A stretch of DNA of 64,000 bases, from NCBI GenBank assembly GCA_026415505.1, contig JAOAGY010000032.1, forward strand, positions 230,159-294,158. The letters are read 5' to 3'. Shown piece by piece: positions 38,573 through 50,000 of this stretch. The DNA comes from Chlorobiota bacterium. Its GTDB lineage: Bacteria; Bacteroidota; Ignavibacteria; Kapaibacteriales; NICIL-2. Made by a program: the position numbers and the translations under genes. The first letter of the stretch is position 1; every line of letters begins with the position of its first letter. The notes beneath the pieces were generated by a model. The model saw only the letters and a list, made by a program, of their open reading frames with translations, searched no databases and had not been told where the DNA came from.

Positions 38573-41500
38573 ATGAACGTCGCCACACTATGCCGAGCGG
38601 TCGCCACAATGGCGATTTTATTGATTGTCGGCAGCATCGGTGTTTTCGCACAACAACAGCGCGAGATTCTCGAGGGTCGCGAATACTATTTCGGCATTCC
38701 ACATTGTGATTACGCAAGCGTGGAATATACTCGCGGCATTCCGATTCAACTGTGGCTCTCCTCGCGTGTTCCGACTAAAGTGCGCATTTCAATCCCGCGC
38801 ACCGGACAGTATTTGGGACAGTACAACGTAGTCCCTCGCCGCACGCTCATCGTTTCCATCCCCGAAATTCTCATGAATAAAACATCGGGAATTTCGGACA
38901 ATGGAATTCGCATCGAAGCCGAACAACCAGTCACTGCCACCGTTTACATTAGTTACCGGTGGTCGGGTGAAGCATTCAAGATCATTCCTCGGGAGCAACT
39001 CGGAAGGGTGTACTACACACTCAACCTCTACCAGGACAAGACCGATCGCGAGCGTGTCGGTCAAATTTTGATAACTGCAACGAAAGACAATACGAAAGTT
39101 GCGGTTACTCCTAAAGTTGACCTCGATGATGGCGCAGTCGCAGGACAAACGAAAGTCTATACGCTTCAAGCCGGACAAACGCTGCTCTTGAAAGCGAAAA
39201 TCAAGCCGGGCTTCAATCAAGATTTCGAGACGACCGATCTGACAGGCACAAAGATCAGTGCATCAGCACCGGTGTCGGTGATTTCTGGGCATACCAAAGG
39301 AGCTTTCCCGCGATACTCGAGCACGATGTATGGTACGCCAGCCAATTTCATGCGCAACATGCTTGTCGAGAGCGTGTGGCCAGTAGAGTTTCTCGGCAAG
39401 GAATACTTCTCTGCTCCTATCATGTACGCCGACCGCCCACCGGCGCCTTTCGATCCTGAATCGGGTGGTGATTTGATCCGCATAGTTGCGACCGAAGACA
39501 ACACACTCGTCCAATATCGCCGGCGAAGCGATAACACCTGGCAACAAATTCCGAAGGTCCTTCGCGCAGGCGAGCGTTTCGATTTCACGACAATGGATGA
39601 ACCATGCCTCTACAAGAGCAACAAACCGATCTTGATCGGCCACTATGGGAAAGCGTGGCGACTCAATGACGTTCCTCCTATTGTCAGCGGACGCAAAGGG
39701 AACGATATCCAAAATCCCAGCCGCAACGGGCAAGGAATGATGCTTGTGCTCACTCCCCGCGAGCAATGGGCGACCTACACGACGTTCTACTCGCCGCCTG
39801 AGATTGACAACTTCGTCATGATTACGTTTCTGACCAAATACACCGACAGCGTCCTTTTCGATGGCGCCAATCTTCGCACGAAGTTCGGCACAAGCATACG
39901 CCCCATCAACGGAAGTGAGTTCAGCTATGCAGTCGGCGAAATCGGTCCAGGCGATCACACGATCGAATCGCTTTCGCCGAACGCAAAATTCACCGCCTAC
40001 GTTTATGGCAATTGGGATCGTTCAAAAGACGGCTTCGCGTATGGCTATCCGACCGGTATCAACTTCGCGCTTTCTTGCGAGGACAGCATCGCACTGGAGG
40101 CAAATCAACAGTGTGGACGAGTCGAAGGTGTCGCTCGCGCACTGCCCGACAATTCGGATTGCGCACAGATGCTTTCGGTCGAACTCAATCCCGATGTGAG
40201 TTACAATTATCAACTCGAACTCCACCCTGACCTCGATCGAAATGCACGCGAGATGCACTTTACGCTAACTCCGATCGATCCGACACAGCCAGCCCATGCA
40301 GAACTGGTCGCAACAACGCGATCGGGGAAATTCATCACTCGCGTTTTCGACTACGTGCCCGAACTGCATTCTGTCTCGCCAGCTCAAGTTGATTTCGGTG
40401 CTTTGGCTATCGGTAGCAGCTCCGAAAAAACTATTACGCTCACGAACACGAGTACCGAGCCGATCACGATAGCAACCGTGTCTTTGAAGGATAATCGTTC
40501 CGAGTTCCAGATCGTCGGGACATCGAAGCCTTTGCCTGTCACACTTGCACCGAATGAGTCGTTGACAATCACCGTCAAGGCGACAGCACAGCAACCATCG
40601 CGGCAAGCGATAACCGATGCTGTCGTCGTGACGTTCACGTGTACAGTACGCGAGATTCCGCTGCGATTGATTGCAGGGAAAGGGTGTATCGCTATAACCG
40701 ATGTCACATTCCCTGCCATCCCAATCAATACCGAAAGTACTACGCCGATCAAATGTCGGATTACGAACACGAGTACATTTGCCGCAACGGTGTATGCTAT
40801 CCAATACGCCGGGCAAAACGATCCATATCCTTCCCAACGCTATTTCCGCGACGACTTTGCTTCACTCAATCCTCCATTTACGCTCGAAGGCGGTCAATCT
40901 GCCGAATTCAACGTCTGGTTCACTCCGCCCGACGCAGGTAAAACCTATTCGCTCGACGTCAATGTTGTCAGCGACGCCGACGACGCATGCAGCGACAAGC
41001 TTAGCGTTTGGTCAGGCAGTGGCGTCGATGCCGGACCGATCATCACGGGACACGACTTCGGAATCGTTCGCGTTCTCGATCGGTACAACGTCCAAATCAA
41101 TGGCGTGTCGCATTACGATTATCCAATCACAATCGGTGCAGTGGGTTCTGCAGGTTCTGCACTCCTCAACCCGACGTTACAACTTGAAGCAGTGCAGCTC
41201 CCTGCTGGAGTAACCGATCCCGCTGCAGCTTTCCAACTCGACCTCAGCGGAATTCCTGCGCAGTTGTTTGCTGGCACCACTCAATCAATCCCGGTGCGGT
41301 TCACACCATCGGTCACCGGTGATTACATCGTCAAAGTAACCCTCAGCGGCGAATTCAATGGCGAGCAGCGCAGTGCGAGTGCTCTGTTGAAGGGTACAGC
41401 GGTCGTTCCCGTTCAAGACTCGCTCGGCTGGGGAACCACGACACCACAACCGATTGGTACGGTCGTGTATGGTGTCGCGCACATCTACAACCGAGGCACG

Positions 41501-42895
41501 ATGAATCTGACCGTCAGCGACTTGAAAATCACCGATGACCAAGCCGGTGCATTCCAAATCGATCCGGCGTGGTACAGCAGCGCGTTTGCCAATGGTCCGA
41601 TCGTCATTCCACCTGACGGAGAGCGCTTGATCAATGTCATTTTCGTTGTTCAGAAGCCAGGGCTGCAAACAGCACGCATCGAAGTCAATTGCGACCTGAT
41701 GCCCGATGAAATCAAGCATCCGGTCCTCTACGGTGTCGGCGAATCCAGTAACAGCAGTGCCGAAGCAACCAATTATGACTTCGGCAATGTATTCAAGTGC
41801 AACTCGAAGACATCGTCGCAAGATATCTATGTCCGCAATACTGGACAAAGCCGATTGACGATCGTCGATGTGCAACCAGCAACACCTGAGACATCGCAAC
41901 TCTTTGCTTTGCTCAACCAAACAGCTCTCATCGGAACAACGATAGACCCAGCACAGACTTCCGAAGCGTTGGTTGTCGAATTCCGTCCACCCTACGTACC
42001 TGGACGCGAACGACAAGCTGTCCGCTACGAATCGGATGCAACAACGACCTATGCTTTTGATTGGACGCTCAAGGATGAAAACAATCGCACACTGACACTC
42101 CGTTCATACGTGAGTGGTACAGGTGTTGACCTCGTTGTCCTCGCGACCACGAAGCCGATGCAAGCACCCTACTACAAAGTCGAGGAATACCAGTACGACA
42201 AACCAATGGAATACGAGTTCAACTTGCTCGATCGTCCCGACAGAATCGATGGCGGACGCTTGACGACTTTCCACGCCTACGTGTACTATGACCCGGCGAC
42301 GTTTGCACCGGAGGTCGGACCCGATAACATAATCACTGCCGGTACCCTAACAGAGGGCTGGATAGTTCGCAAGGCGGTGATCAATAGCCCGGGCGAATTC
42401 GAAGTCGAGCTGGCTGAGCCGACAGGTACAAAACCATTGCAAGGTGTCGGAACACTGTTCAAATTCAAAATGCGTGCCTACTTCAGCCAACTGACCGAAG
42501 CGGAGCTGCCATGCGCGTTCGATCCGACCGGTAGCACGTGTTGGGTGTTGGTGGATACTGAGCCTGGCAAGGTGATGCTACCGAAAGTCTGCGCTAACGA
42601 TCTCCGTCACGTCGTTGTCAGCCTCGGACAGTTCGGGCTGGATACTCCGCAACCGAATCCCTCCGATGGTAGCCAGGTTGTCGTTCGATTCGGAGTTGGA
42701 TACCAAGCGCCGACCCGAATCGATGTCGTCAATTCACTCGGCGAGGTGGTCCGAACACTCGTTGACCGTGTTGTCGAAGCCGGCACATATGAAACAACGC
42801 TCGATGTAACAGACCTTCCGAACGGTATCTACTTCATCCGCATGAATAGCGGTACCTGGACGGCACCGACACGCTCGCTATTATTGGCGAGGTAA
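38573..42895 (+). CDS. Giant surface protein: IgGFc-binding-like N-terminus, anchor-D repeats, type IX sorting domain
   Basis: 1,440 residues. A signal peptide (about 1-26, ending VGSIGVFAQ) leads to a long N-terminal region (30-500) resembling the IgGFc-binding-protein N-terminal domain: VSVISGHTKG after DLTGTKISASAPV, IVATEDNTLVQYRR and LYKSNKPILIGHYG. Residues about 600-1150 hold repeated Ig-like choice-of-anchor D/ASH domains (VDFGALAIGSSSEKTITLTN; YDFGNVFKCNSKTSSQDIYV). The last 85 residues match a type A C-terminal sorting domain (PQPNPSDGSQVVVRF, VVNSLGEVVRTLV, DLPNGIYFIRM). Together these suggest an adhesin exported by the type IX system. It has its own strong SD and is followed by a clear terminator. 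The binding target is unknown. Confidence 0.85.
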   Translation: MNVATLCRAVATMAILLIVGSIGVFAQQQREILEGREYYFGIPHCDYASVEYTRGIPIQLWLSSRVPTKVRISIPRTGQYLGQYNVVPRRTLIVSIPEILMNKTSGISDNGIRIEAEQPVTATVYISYRWSGEAFKIIPREQLGRVYYTLNLYQDKTDRERVGQILITATKDNTKVAVTPKVDLDDGAVAGQTKVYTLQAGQTLLLKAKIKPGFNQDFETTDLTGTKISASAPVSVISGHTKGAFPRYSSTMYGTPANFMRNMLVESVWPVEFLGKEYFSAPIMYADRPPAPFDPESGGDLIRIVATEDNTLVQYRRRSDNTWQQIPKVLRAGERFDFTTMDEPCLYKSNKPILIGHYGKAWRLNDVPPIVSGRKGNDIQNPSRNGQGMMLVLTPREQWATYTTFYSPPEIDNFVMITFLTKYTDSVLFDGANLRTKFGTSIRPINGSEFSYAVGEIGPGDHTIESLSPNAKFTAYVYGNWDRSKDGFAYGYPTGINFALSCEDSIALEANQQCGRVEGVARALPDNSDCAQMLSVELNPDVSYNYQLELHPDLDRNAREMHFTLTPIDPTQPAHAELVATTRSGKFITRVFDYVPELHSVSPAQVDFGALAIGSSSEKTITLTNTSTEPITIATVSLKDNRSEFQIVGTSKPLPVTLAPNESLTITVKATAQQPSRQAITDAVVVTFTCTVREIPLRLIAGKGCIAITDVTFPAIPINTESTTPIKCRITNTSTFAATVYAIQYAGQNDPYPSQRYFRDDFASLNPPFTLEGGQSAEFNVWFTPPDAGKTYSLDVNVVSDADDACSDKLSVWSGSGVDAGPIITGHDFGIVRVLDRYNVQINGVSHYDYPITIGAVGSAGSALLNPTLQLEAVQLPAGVTDPAAAFQLDLSGIPAQLFAGTTQSIPVRFTPSVTGDYIVKVTLSGEFNGEQRSASALLKGTAVVPVQDSLGWGTTTPQPIGTVVYGVAHIYNRGTMNLTVSDLKITDDQAGAFQIDPAWYSSAFANGPIVIPPDGERLINVIFVVQKPGLQTARIEVNCDLMPDEIKHPVLYGVGESSNSSAEATNYDFGNVFKCNSKTSSQDIYVRNTGQSRLTIVDVQPATPETSQLFALLNQTALIGTTIDPAQTSEALVVEFRPPYVPGRERQAVRYESDATTTYAFDWTLKDENNRTLTLRSYVSGTGVDLVVLATTKPMQAPYYKVEEYQYDKPMEYEFNLLDRPDRIDGGRLTTFHAYVYYDPATFAPEVGPDNIITAGTLTEGWIVRKAVINSPGEFEVELAEPTGTKPLQGVGTLFKFKMRAYFSQLTEAELPCAFDPTGSTCWVLVDTEPGKVMLPKVCANDLRHVVVSLGQFGLDTPQPNPSDGSQVVVRFGVGYQAPTRIDVVNSLGEVVRTLVDRVVEAGTYETTLDVTDLPNGIYFIRMNSGTWTAPTRSLLLAR

Positions 42896-42908
42896 TCTGT
42901 CCCGCACT

Positions 42909-42953
42909 GGCAAACGCCTCTTTGCACACGCAAAGAGGCGTTTGCCGTTTTTT
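42909..42953 (+). terminator. Rho-independent terminator after first surface protein
   Basis: A perfect 17-bp stem (GGCAAACGCCTCTTTGC with its complement), a 4-nt loop and then T6. It lies 13 bp past the stop of the gene ending at 42895 and separates it from the next surface-protein gene. Confidence 0.93.
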
Positions 42954-42974
42954 ACGTGCTGTATCTACCGGAGC

Positions 42975-43003
42975 TTGAGTAAATTGCATTCGGTTACTAA
43001 CGT
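42975..43003 (+). promoter_or_regulatory. Weak candidate promoter of second surface-protein gene
   Basis: Between the terminator and the ATG at 43031, TTGAGT and TAACGT are 17 bp apart, a sigma70-like arrangement. A promoter is needed here because of the upstream terminator, but this match is modest and no TAnnTTTG was found. Confidence 0.3.
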
Positions 43004-43030
43004 AAGTCTAACCATCGCATTAGTCGAGCA

Positions 43031-46000
43031 ATGAAAGTCGCTACCATCATCTTGTGGACTGCAGCTGCGACATTTTGTATTGTTGCTGCATCTGCCCAGA
43101 CGAATCCGACTCCATATAGCTTGAGCTCGGGTGACTATTCATTGTCTGCGTGGGACGCAACCAACGCTGCAGGGACGTATCCACCGAATATGGCGTTCCA
43201 TGTCTTCAACCGTGCCGATAACAATCTCCAACCCGACACGGCACAAGTTATCGGTGACTACACCGGTGCGTACAATGGAACGAGCGGTACGCGTATCAAT
43301 GGCTTGGGAGTCGATGGGTTCGCGTTTCTGAACACATCCAGTCCTGGCAATCTCGGTGCCGCTGTGCTTGCGATCAATACGACGGGTCGCATCAATATTC
43401 GTGTGTCGTGGAAAGCTGGCACTCTTCCTTCGACATTCACAGGGTTCCGTTACTACTCCATACTCCTTCAATTTCGTGTGGGCACCAGCGGTCCATGGCA
43501 AACAGCCATCATCGGCACCGACACAGTTCAATACAACGCCAACATCCAAGGCACAAGCGTCGTAGCCGAGACAGTGACAATGCCGACATTTACGCTTCCG
43601 TCTTCGTGCGAGAACCAGCCCGTCGTACAAATTCGCTGGCGATACTACCAGCGCTATCCTCTGACCAGCGGCAATCGCCCGCAGCTCAAGATAGACGATA
43701 TTCTCGTGCAAAGCGACGTCAACACCGGTATTCCGACGCGGCTTGCGATCACTGCAATCACGCCCAGCTCACCATCGCGCACTGCGCCATTCAGCGTGAC
43801 GATTCAAGCCCAGAACGACAACGGACAGCCCCGCAATGTGCAAGCAAATACAGACGTCGTGCTCGAATTGGTCAACGGCAGTGGCACTCTCGGCGGCACG
43901 CTGACCGGAACGATTCCCGCTGGATCGAACACGATCACCATCACAGGCGTTACCTATAGCGTCGCAGAATCGAACGTACAAATTCGCGTGCGCCGAACCG
44001 CTGGCGACAATCTCACCAACGGTCTCAGTGCGCCGTTCACCGTACTACCGAATGCAACACAACTCACAGTTGAATCGTTTCCGCAATATTCGTTTGCCGG
44101 ATTGGTGCTTCCGGCATTCACCGTCACTGCTCGACGACCCGATGGCAGCGTGGACACACACTTCCCCTACCAGTGCAACCTCGTCGTTCAGAGCGGACCG
44201 GGCACACCGTCAGGAACGACGACAGTTACGCACGTCAACGGCGTTGCCCTGTTCAACAACGTCGTTTTCAATACACCGGGGACCTACACAATCGCATTCA
44301 CGGCAAACAACCTCACGAGCGTCAGCTACACACTCACGATCGTGGCGCATCCAACGGTCACAGAACTCATCATACCGCAATACATGCTCTCTTCGAATGC
44401 ATCAACACGAATCCCCGTCTGGGCGCTCGTTCGGCTCGGCAATCTCCAACCGAACACGACCTATCGCTACTACGTCGGCGCCGACTCTGTCTCGCTGGTG
44501 ACAACAACAATCGGCGCCGGCAACAACCTTCACTACAACGCGAACACCCAGATATTCAACTACACAAGCACACGTGATTTTACCGTCAACGGCGGCTATT
44601 CGGAATTCCGCACCGGTCCAGGACAGACGACTATGACGCTGTGGATCAATTTGGTCGCCACTGCTAACGTTCGTTTCACCGAAGGCAATACGATGTACTG
44701 GCTCGTCACGATCCTCGATTCGAACCGAGCCATACAAACGCGCATGGTGACAACACAAGGTACGAAGGCACTCTACTTCGGTCCTGCAACGAACAAGGTA
44801 TCGGGCATGGTCGATTCAGCCAGTGGACTGTCGCCGAAGAGTATCGTTTGTCTCTACGATGACATCACAGGTAATTCGCGACCGGTGGCAACCGCCATCG
44901 TCCAAGATGAAGGAACAACGGTTACAAGTGCCGTACCCTTTTACGCAGCGATAGACGGGCTTGCAGGTGCGTTTGCAACAGTCGTTCCGAATGCAGCCAC
45001 TGCTATTCGCCGCATCGAGGTTCGCGATTTGCAGACTGGGAATCTGCTCCGAGCATTCACCGATAGCGACGGTGTGTGGGGACAAGCCGACACACGCAAC
45101 CCATCGAGCGGAATCAATGCCACGAGTATCCACACACCGCGCATCGAGCTTTTGACCTCGCTTGCGGGGCAATCGCTCTGCCTCAGCGGTCCGCTTGCGG
45201 TAAGCGTTTTCGTTCGTGGTGTGGACAGTGCACGCATCGAGCTCATCCGCGACAACGATCCACCGTACACTCTCGCGAGCGGGATTCTTCCGGGCACACG
45301 CACGTTGCAATTGGACATTCCGCCGAGCCTGGCAGGATCGAGCAACACGTACTTGCGCGTTGTGGACATCGCTCGCCCTGACGTTTTCGCTGTTACGGGA
45401 CCGTTCACACTCAACATGCCGCCCCGCGTTCTTTCGCAGAGCCAGAATGCGACTCTTTGCCCAGGCGACAGCATCACTCTCGTTGTACTTGCCAGCGGCA
45501 CGAATCTGCGCTACCAGTGGGAAAAAGACGGTCAGCCACTCGCCGGCGCGACAGCGAATCAATTGCGTTTGAGCTACGTCAATGCGCGGTCGTCGGGCAT
45601 TTACCGTTGTCGTGTATTCGGTAGCGGCACCTGCTCCAACGACTCCTCCGACTTCATCACGATCGCAGTCCGTCCGCAACTGGCGATCACACGGCATCCG
45701 GGGATTGTCTATGCTGGACTGGGCAAAACGGCGCAACTGTCAATCGAAACGAGCGTCACCGATCCCCAAGCAACCTATCAGTGGTACCGTGGTTCGCAAC
45801 CGGTGCTCGACAACAATCGCATTACAGGCAGTCGGACAGCGATGCTGACCATTCGTAACGTGCAACAATCCGACTATGGCTCGAATTACTACTGCGTCGT
45901 CACGACACGATGCGGGACGGTGACGTCCGACACTGGATCGTTGCGCTTTACTGGCATCGAATTCAGCTTCGACTCGTCGCCGCTTGTTCTCTGCGAAGGT

Positions 46001-47035
46001 GCGACAGCGACACTGAGTGTGACTGCTCACAGCACGACACAGGGGCGCCTGCGGTACCAGTGGCTCAAAAACGGAACGCCGCTGCAAGAGTCGGCAAGAA
46101 TCACGGGCACGGCGACAAGTCAGTTAGTGATCGGTGGTGTCGAGCCAGGAGACGTCGGTAATTATTCGTGCACGATCACCGATGAATCGAGCGGTGAAAC
46201 TCGCACCACGCCGGCTCGGCAGCTCAGCATTCGTGAGCGAGTCCAGGTGCTCTATCGCTCCGCCGATACGACGTACTGCTACGGCGATTCGATCCACATT
46301 TCGCTGAGGCTGTCGGCACGAGCACGCATAAGTCTCGATCTCGGTGGTCGAACAATGCCACTGACGACTGCCGACGGTATCGAAACCAAACTCGCCGAAT
46401 ATCCTCGCACGACGCTCGCGATTCGTTTCCTGGTCGAAAGCGAATGCGATACGTTCTACACCGAAGCGACGAGGATCGCCTTCTTCGAGCCACCGGTAAT
46501 TACGACCCAACCTCGTGAGAACGTTCAGATTCTCGAAGGCACTGCACTGGTGCTCAGTATCGAAGCACAAGGTGCGCCCGGCGAGCAATTGCGGTACCGT
46601 TGGTACAAAAATGGCGAGCCGCTTCCCGACTCGATCGCCAGTGGTCCGGTGTTGACCATCAGCAAGACGACGACAGCCGACCGCGGGCAATATCGCTGTG
46701 TGGTGTACAATCACTGCGGCGATAGCACTGCTTCGCAGGTAGCGACTGTCGATATTGTCTCGAGCGTCGCCGAACTGCCCGGAGAGAAGATCGAGTTCTA
46801 TCCGCAGCCTGCCAGCGATGTTCTGACGATCGCCGGCGAGGCAACTTTCGATGAACTTGCACTCGTGGATGTTCTCGGTCGAACTATGATTCGCTACCGC
46901 TATGACCAGAATGTGCCGACTGCCGGCAACGTCCGACGCTTCGACGTCAGCATGTTGCCGAGCGGTGTCTATAGCATACACCTGTATTCGAATGGCTTGC
47001 TCATCCGACATGATCGCGTGGTCATTCAGCGGTAA
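43031..47035 (+). CDS. Giant exported protein with Ig-like domains and type IX sorting domain
   Basis: 1,334 residues with a signal peptide (about 1-22, ending IVAASAQ). The N-terminal 230 residues may be a beta-sandwich; 230-480 contain two or three bacterial Ig-like (filamin/invasin-type) domains (SVTIQAQNDNGQPRNVQANT; TVTARRPDGSVDTHFPYQ). From about 790 there are four Ig I-set-like domains, each with LRYQWEKDGQPL- or YQWYRGSQPV-type strands and a YxCxV end strand (YRCRVFGSG, YYCVVTTR, YSCTITDES, YRCVVYNHC). The final 80 residues are a sorting domain (FYPQPASDVL, VDVLGRTMI, LPSGVYSIHL). The next gene overlaps its end by 26 nt. It is probably surface anchored or released by the type IX system. 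Confidence 0.82.
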   Translation: MKVATIILWTAAATFCIVAASAQTNPTPYSLSSGDYSLSAWDATNAAGTYPPNMAFHVFNRADNNLQPDTAQVIGDYTGAYNGTSGTRINGLGVDGFAFLNTSSPGNLGAAVLAINTTGRINIRVSWKAGTLPSTFTGFRYYSILLQFRVGTSGPWQTAIIGTDTVQYNANIQGTSVVAETVTMPTFTLPSSCENQPVVQIRWRYYQRYPLTSGNRPQLKIDDILVQSDVNTGIPTRLAITAITPSSPSRTAPFSVTIQAQNDNGQPRNVQANTDVVLELVNGSGTLGGTLTGTIPAGSNTITITGVTYSVAESNVQIRVRRTAGDNLTNGLSAPFTVLPNATQLTVESFPQYSFAGLVLPAFTVTARRPDGSVDTHFPYQCNLVVQSGPGTPSGTTTVTHVNGVALFNNVVFNTPGTYTIAFTANNLTSVSYTLTIVAHPTVTELIIPQYMLSSNASTRIPVWALVRLGNLQPNTTYRYYVGADSVSLVTTTIGAGNNLHYNANTQIFNYTSTRDFTVNGGYSEFRTGPGQTTMTLWINLVATANVRFTEGNTMYWLVTILDSNRAIQTRMVTTQGTKALYFGPATNKVSGMVDSASGLSPKSIVCLYDDITGNSRPVATAIVQDEGTTVTSAVPFYAAIDGLAGAFATVVPNAATAIRRIEVRDLQTGNLLRAFTDSDGVWGQADTRNPSSGINATSIHTPRIELLTSLAGQSLCLSGPLAVSVFVRGVDSARIELIRDNDPPYTLASGILPGTRTLQLDIPPSLAGSSNTYLRVVDIARPDVFAVTGPFTLNMPPRVLSQSQNATLCPGDSITLVVLASGTNLRYQWEKDGQPLAGATANQLRLSYVNARSSGIYRCRVFGSGTCSNDSSDFITIAVRPQLAITRHPGIVYAGLGKTAQLSIETSVTDPQATYQWYRGSQPVLDNNRITGSRTAMLTIRNVQQSDYGSNYYCVVTTRCGTVTSDTGSLRFTGIEFSFDSSPLVLCEGATATLSVTAHSTTQGRLRYQWLKNGTPLQESARITGTATSQLVIGGVEPGDVGNYSCTITDESSGETRTTPARQLSIRERVQVLYRSADTTYCYGDSIHISLRLSARARISLDLGGRTMPLTTADGIETKLAEYPRTTLAIRFLVESECDTFYTEATRIAFFEPPVITTQPRENVQILEGTALVLSIEAQGAPGEQLRYRWYKNGEPLPDSIASGPVLTISKTTTADRGQYRCVVYNHCGDSTASQVATVDIVSSVAELPGEKIEFYPQPASDVLTIAGEATFDELALVDVLGRTMIRYRYDQNVPTAGNVRRFDVSMLPSGVYSIHLYSNGLLIRHDRVVIQR

Positions 47036-50000
47036 GCGTGCTTGGCATCCGGCAGCAAACGCTGCCACTATGCTCCTGTTGACGATCGTTGCAGCACTGT
47101 TGCTACCCAGCAGCAAGCTTGCAGCACAACCGGTCGTCGTCAGCGAGTACTACAACGACAATCCGCCACAGGAGTGGACGGAGATTCTGGTCGTGCAGGA
47201 CAACATGGATCTGCGCGGCTGGGTCGTCACCGACAACAATGCATCGCAGACAGCCCGACAAGGCGGCGTTCGCTTTCGCGACATCCCGTATTGGCAACAC
47301 GTTCGAGCCGGTACAATCATCGGCATTTGGCATCGCGACTACATCTCAGCCAATCCGCAGGATTTCGATACTTCCATGGCTGATGGACGCGTGATGCTGG
47401 CAAAAAACGATACTCGATTTTTCGAGCCGTATGCATCGCCGGATGTTCAGTTTCCCGACGCGCCGATGAACTTGGCGCAAGAAGGCGACATCATGGAAAT
47501 CCTCGACGCCAACGGAAATCACGTCCACGGACTCGGGCACCGCACAACACCTGGTTCGTATTGGCTTGCGATGGCTGAACCGAAGCTCAACACCGCGAGC
47601 GCATTGAACAACGGTCAGTCGAATCGCGCTTTCCCTGGTTCGATGCTCAGCCAGTACAACGGACCGCACGGTGCGCCACTCTCGGAAGCCTGTGCGGTCA
47701 ACATTACGCGAACGCTCCCGAACAAATCGTGCACATCGTCGGCATCGAACTGGGAGTTTTGGCATTCTCTCCGTCGTCCGCAGTGGTCGTTGCCACGACT
47801 TGCAGCATCGGTCGGTGCAACGAGTGTTCAGCTTTCGTGGAATTCGGCAACCGATCCCTACCCACAAGACGGACTGCAAGGCTACATGCTCGTTCGCGAC
47901 AGCAGTTCGCAGGGGTTCGTCCCTGAGCAAGGGCGTATCTACCGTGACGGCGAGCGTATCGGCTCAGCTATCGTGCTGGCACATCTTCCCTCGACGGCGA
48001 CGACATATACCGATCCTGTTGTTCTCACGTGCGGTGTAACGTACACCTACCGACTCTTTGCCTATCGCTACAATCAGGACGACGAATACGGCGCGTATCC
48101 TCCCGTTCAATCGACCCGCGGACGTCAGTACAATGTCGAGTCGTTCGCATCGGTCACCGCAGTCAAACAGGTCGAAGCGGGACCATCACTGCGAACAGAC
48201 GGTTCACCCACGACGTTCTGCGAGGGCGGTTCGATCGTCCTGAGCGTACCGATAATCCCTGCCGGTTATGCGGCGCAATGGCTCCGCAACGGCACAGCGA
48301 TCAGTGGCGCGACAAGTTCGACCTACCGCGCGACGCAAAGCGGAGAGTACCGGATTCGTCTCCAGCGACCCGACGGTTGCTTTGTGCTGAGCGATTCGAT
48401 CGTGGTCACGGTCAGACCGATTCCCGAAGCAACGATTTTCCCATCGAGACTTGTGCAGCTATGCGAGGATTCGACACAGCTTCTGCAAGCTCCGTTCGTC
48501 CAACAGTGGCGGTATCAATGGTACCGCGACGGTTCGCCGATAACCGGTGCGACGTCGGCATCGTACCTTGCCAGCACTGCGGGCAGCTTTAGCATCGAAA
48601 TCACGAACGAATACGGATGCGCGGCTCGCTCGGCGCCGACAACGATCGAAATCGTTCGGGTTCGAGTCGCTCTTTCGCAAGCAGCGATAACGTTCCCTTC
48701 CTTGAGCGGCTGTGAATCGGTTCGCGATGCTGCAGTGACGATCGAGAACTGGTCCGGATTCCCGATCGTGCTTTCGTCGGTTACAGAACCAACGCCGTTT
48801 GTCCTTGCATCTCCGGCAATGCCTGTCGAGTTGAAAGTCGGCGAGCAGAAAACGCTCGTCCTTCGCTTTGCGCCGACGACCACGGGTACGTGGAACGACA
48901 GCGTCAGCATTCGCATGGAACCCTGTGGACGCATCGTCTGGATTCCGGTACGCGGAACGAAGACCGGTGCAGCGGGGACTCTTTCGACGACGGCGACATC
49001 GAAAGATTTCGGTGTCATCGCTCGGTGCAACGGCGTAGTTACACCGAAAACCGACACCCTCACGATCACCGCAAGCGGCGATCTCGACGTCGAAAGCATC
49101 AGCGTAGCAGCACCATTCCAACTGGTGGCAGGCACACCGACGGCATTTTCACTGCGTGCGGGGGAATCACGTTCCCTGCCGATTGTGTTTTCGCCGTCGC
49201 TCGATCAGACCTACACGCGCGACATCGTGATACGCTACACATCGGCGCAGTGTAGGGATTCGCTGGTCGTTCCGCTCCGTGGGGGATTGACGACGCCATT
49301 TGTGGCGCTCTCGGCTCACGAGATCGTCTTTCCTACGCTCGATTCCTGCTCGGCAATCTTCGCCGATACGACGATCACACTCTACAATACGTCGCTCGTT
49401 TCGGTCGAAATCGAACAGCTTACCGATGAGCAATTGCAGATCGTACAGCCGATTCCATCGCCGACGCTGCGGATTGCTCCGCGCGATTCGTTGGTGATTC
49501 GTTTGCGGTACAGTCCGGACGGCTACACAGCGTCACAGCAGCGCTTGACGATTCTCTTCAGCGACGGACGGTGTGTGCAGTCCGAAGTTCTCGTCGTGCG
49601 TGGATTGCGTGTCGGAAGCTCGGCAACGCTCGACCGAGCGACGCTGACATTGCCACCAGTTCTCCGCTGCCGCGATACCGCCGCAATCGTTCGACAAGCA
49701 ATGTTGAGCGTTTCGAGCATCCCCAGCGGTGGCGTTCCCGTCACGGTGACATCCGTTTCGTCGTCGGCGCCGTGGCTTACCACAACGTTCGTTACCGGTC
49801 AATACGCCGACGGTACGTACCCCGTCGAATTGACGATTCATCCCTCACAGCTTGCAATCGGACGCAACGATGCAACGCTGTCGCTGCGCATCGAACCGTG
49901 TGGTCGCATTCTCACGCTCGATGTCACACTCGACGCGCGTGATTTCCAACTCGGCTTCATCGAAAGCAATGGCAGCGATACGTTGCGTTTCGATTTCGGC

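Noticed and set aside
43408..43959. 183-codon plus-strand frame inside the second surface protein
   Set aside because: It is an alternative frame of a gene with a signal peptide and clear domain series; the His/Arg/Ser-rich translation is not protein-like.
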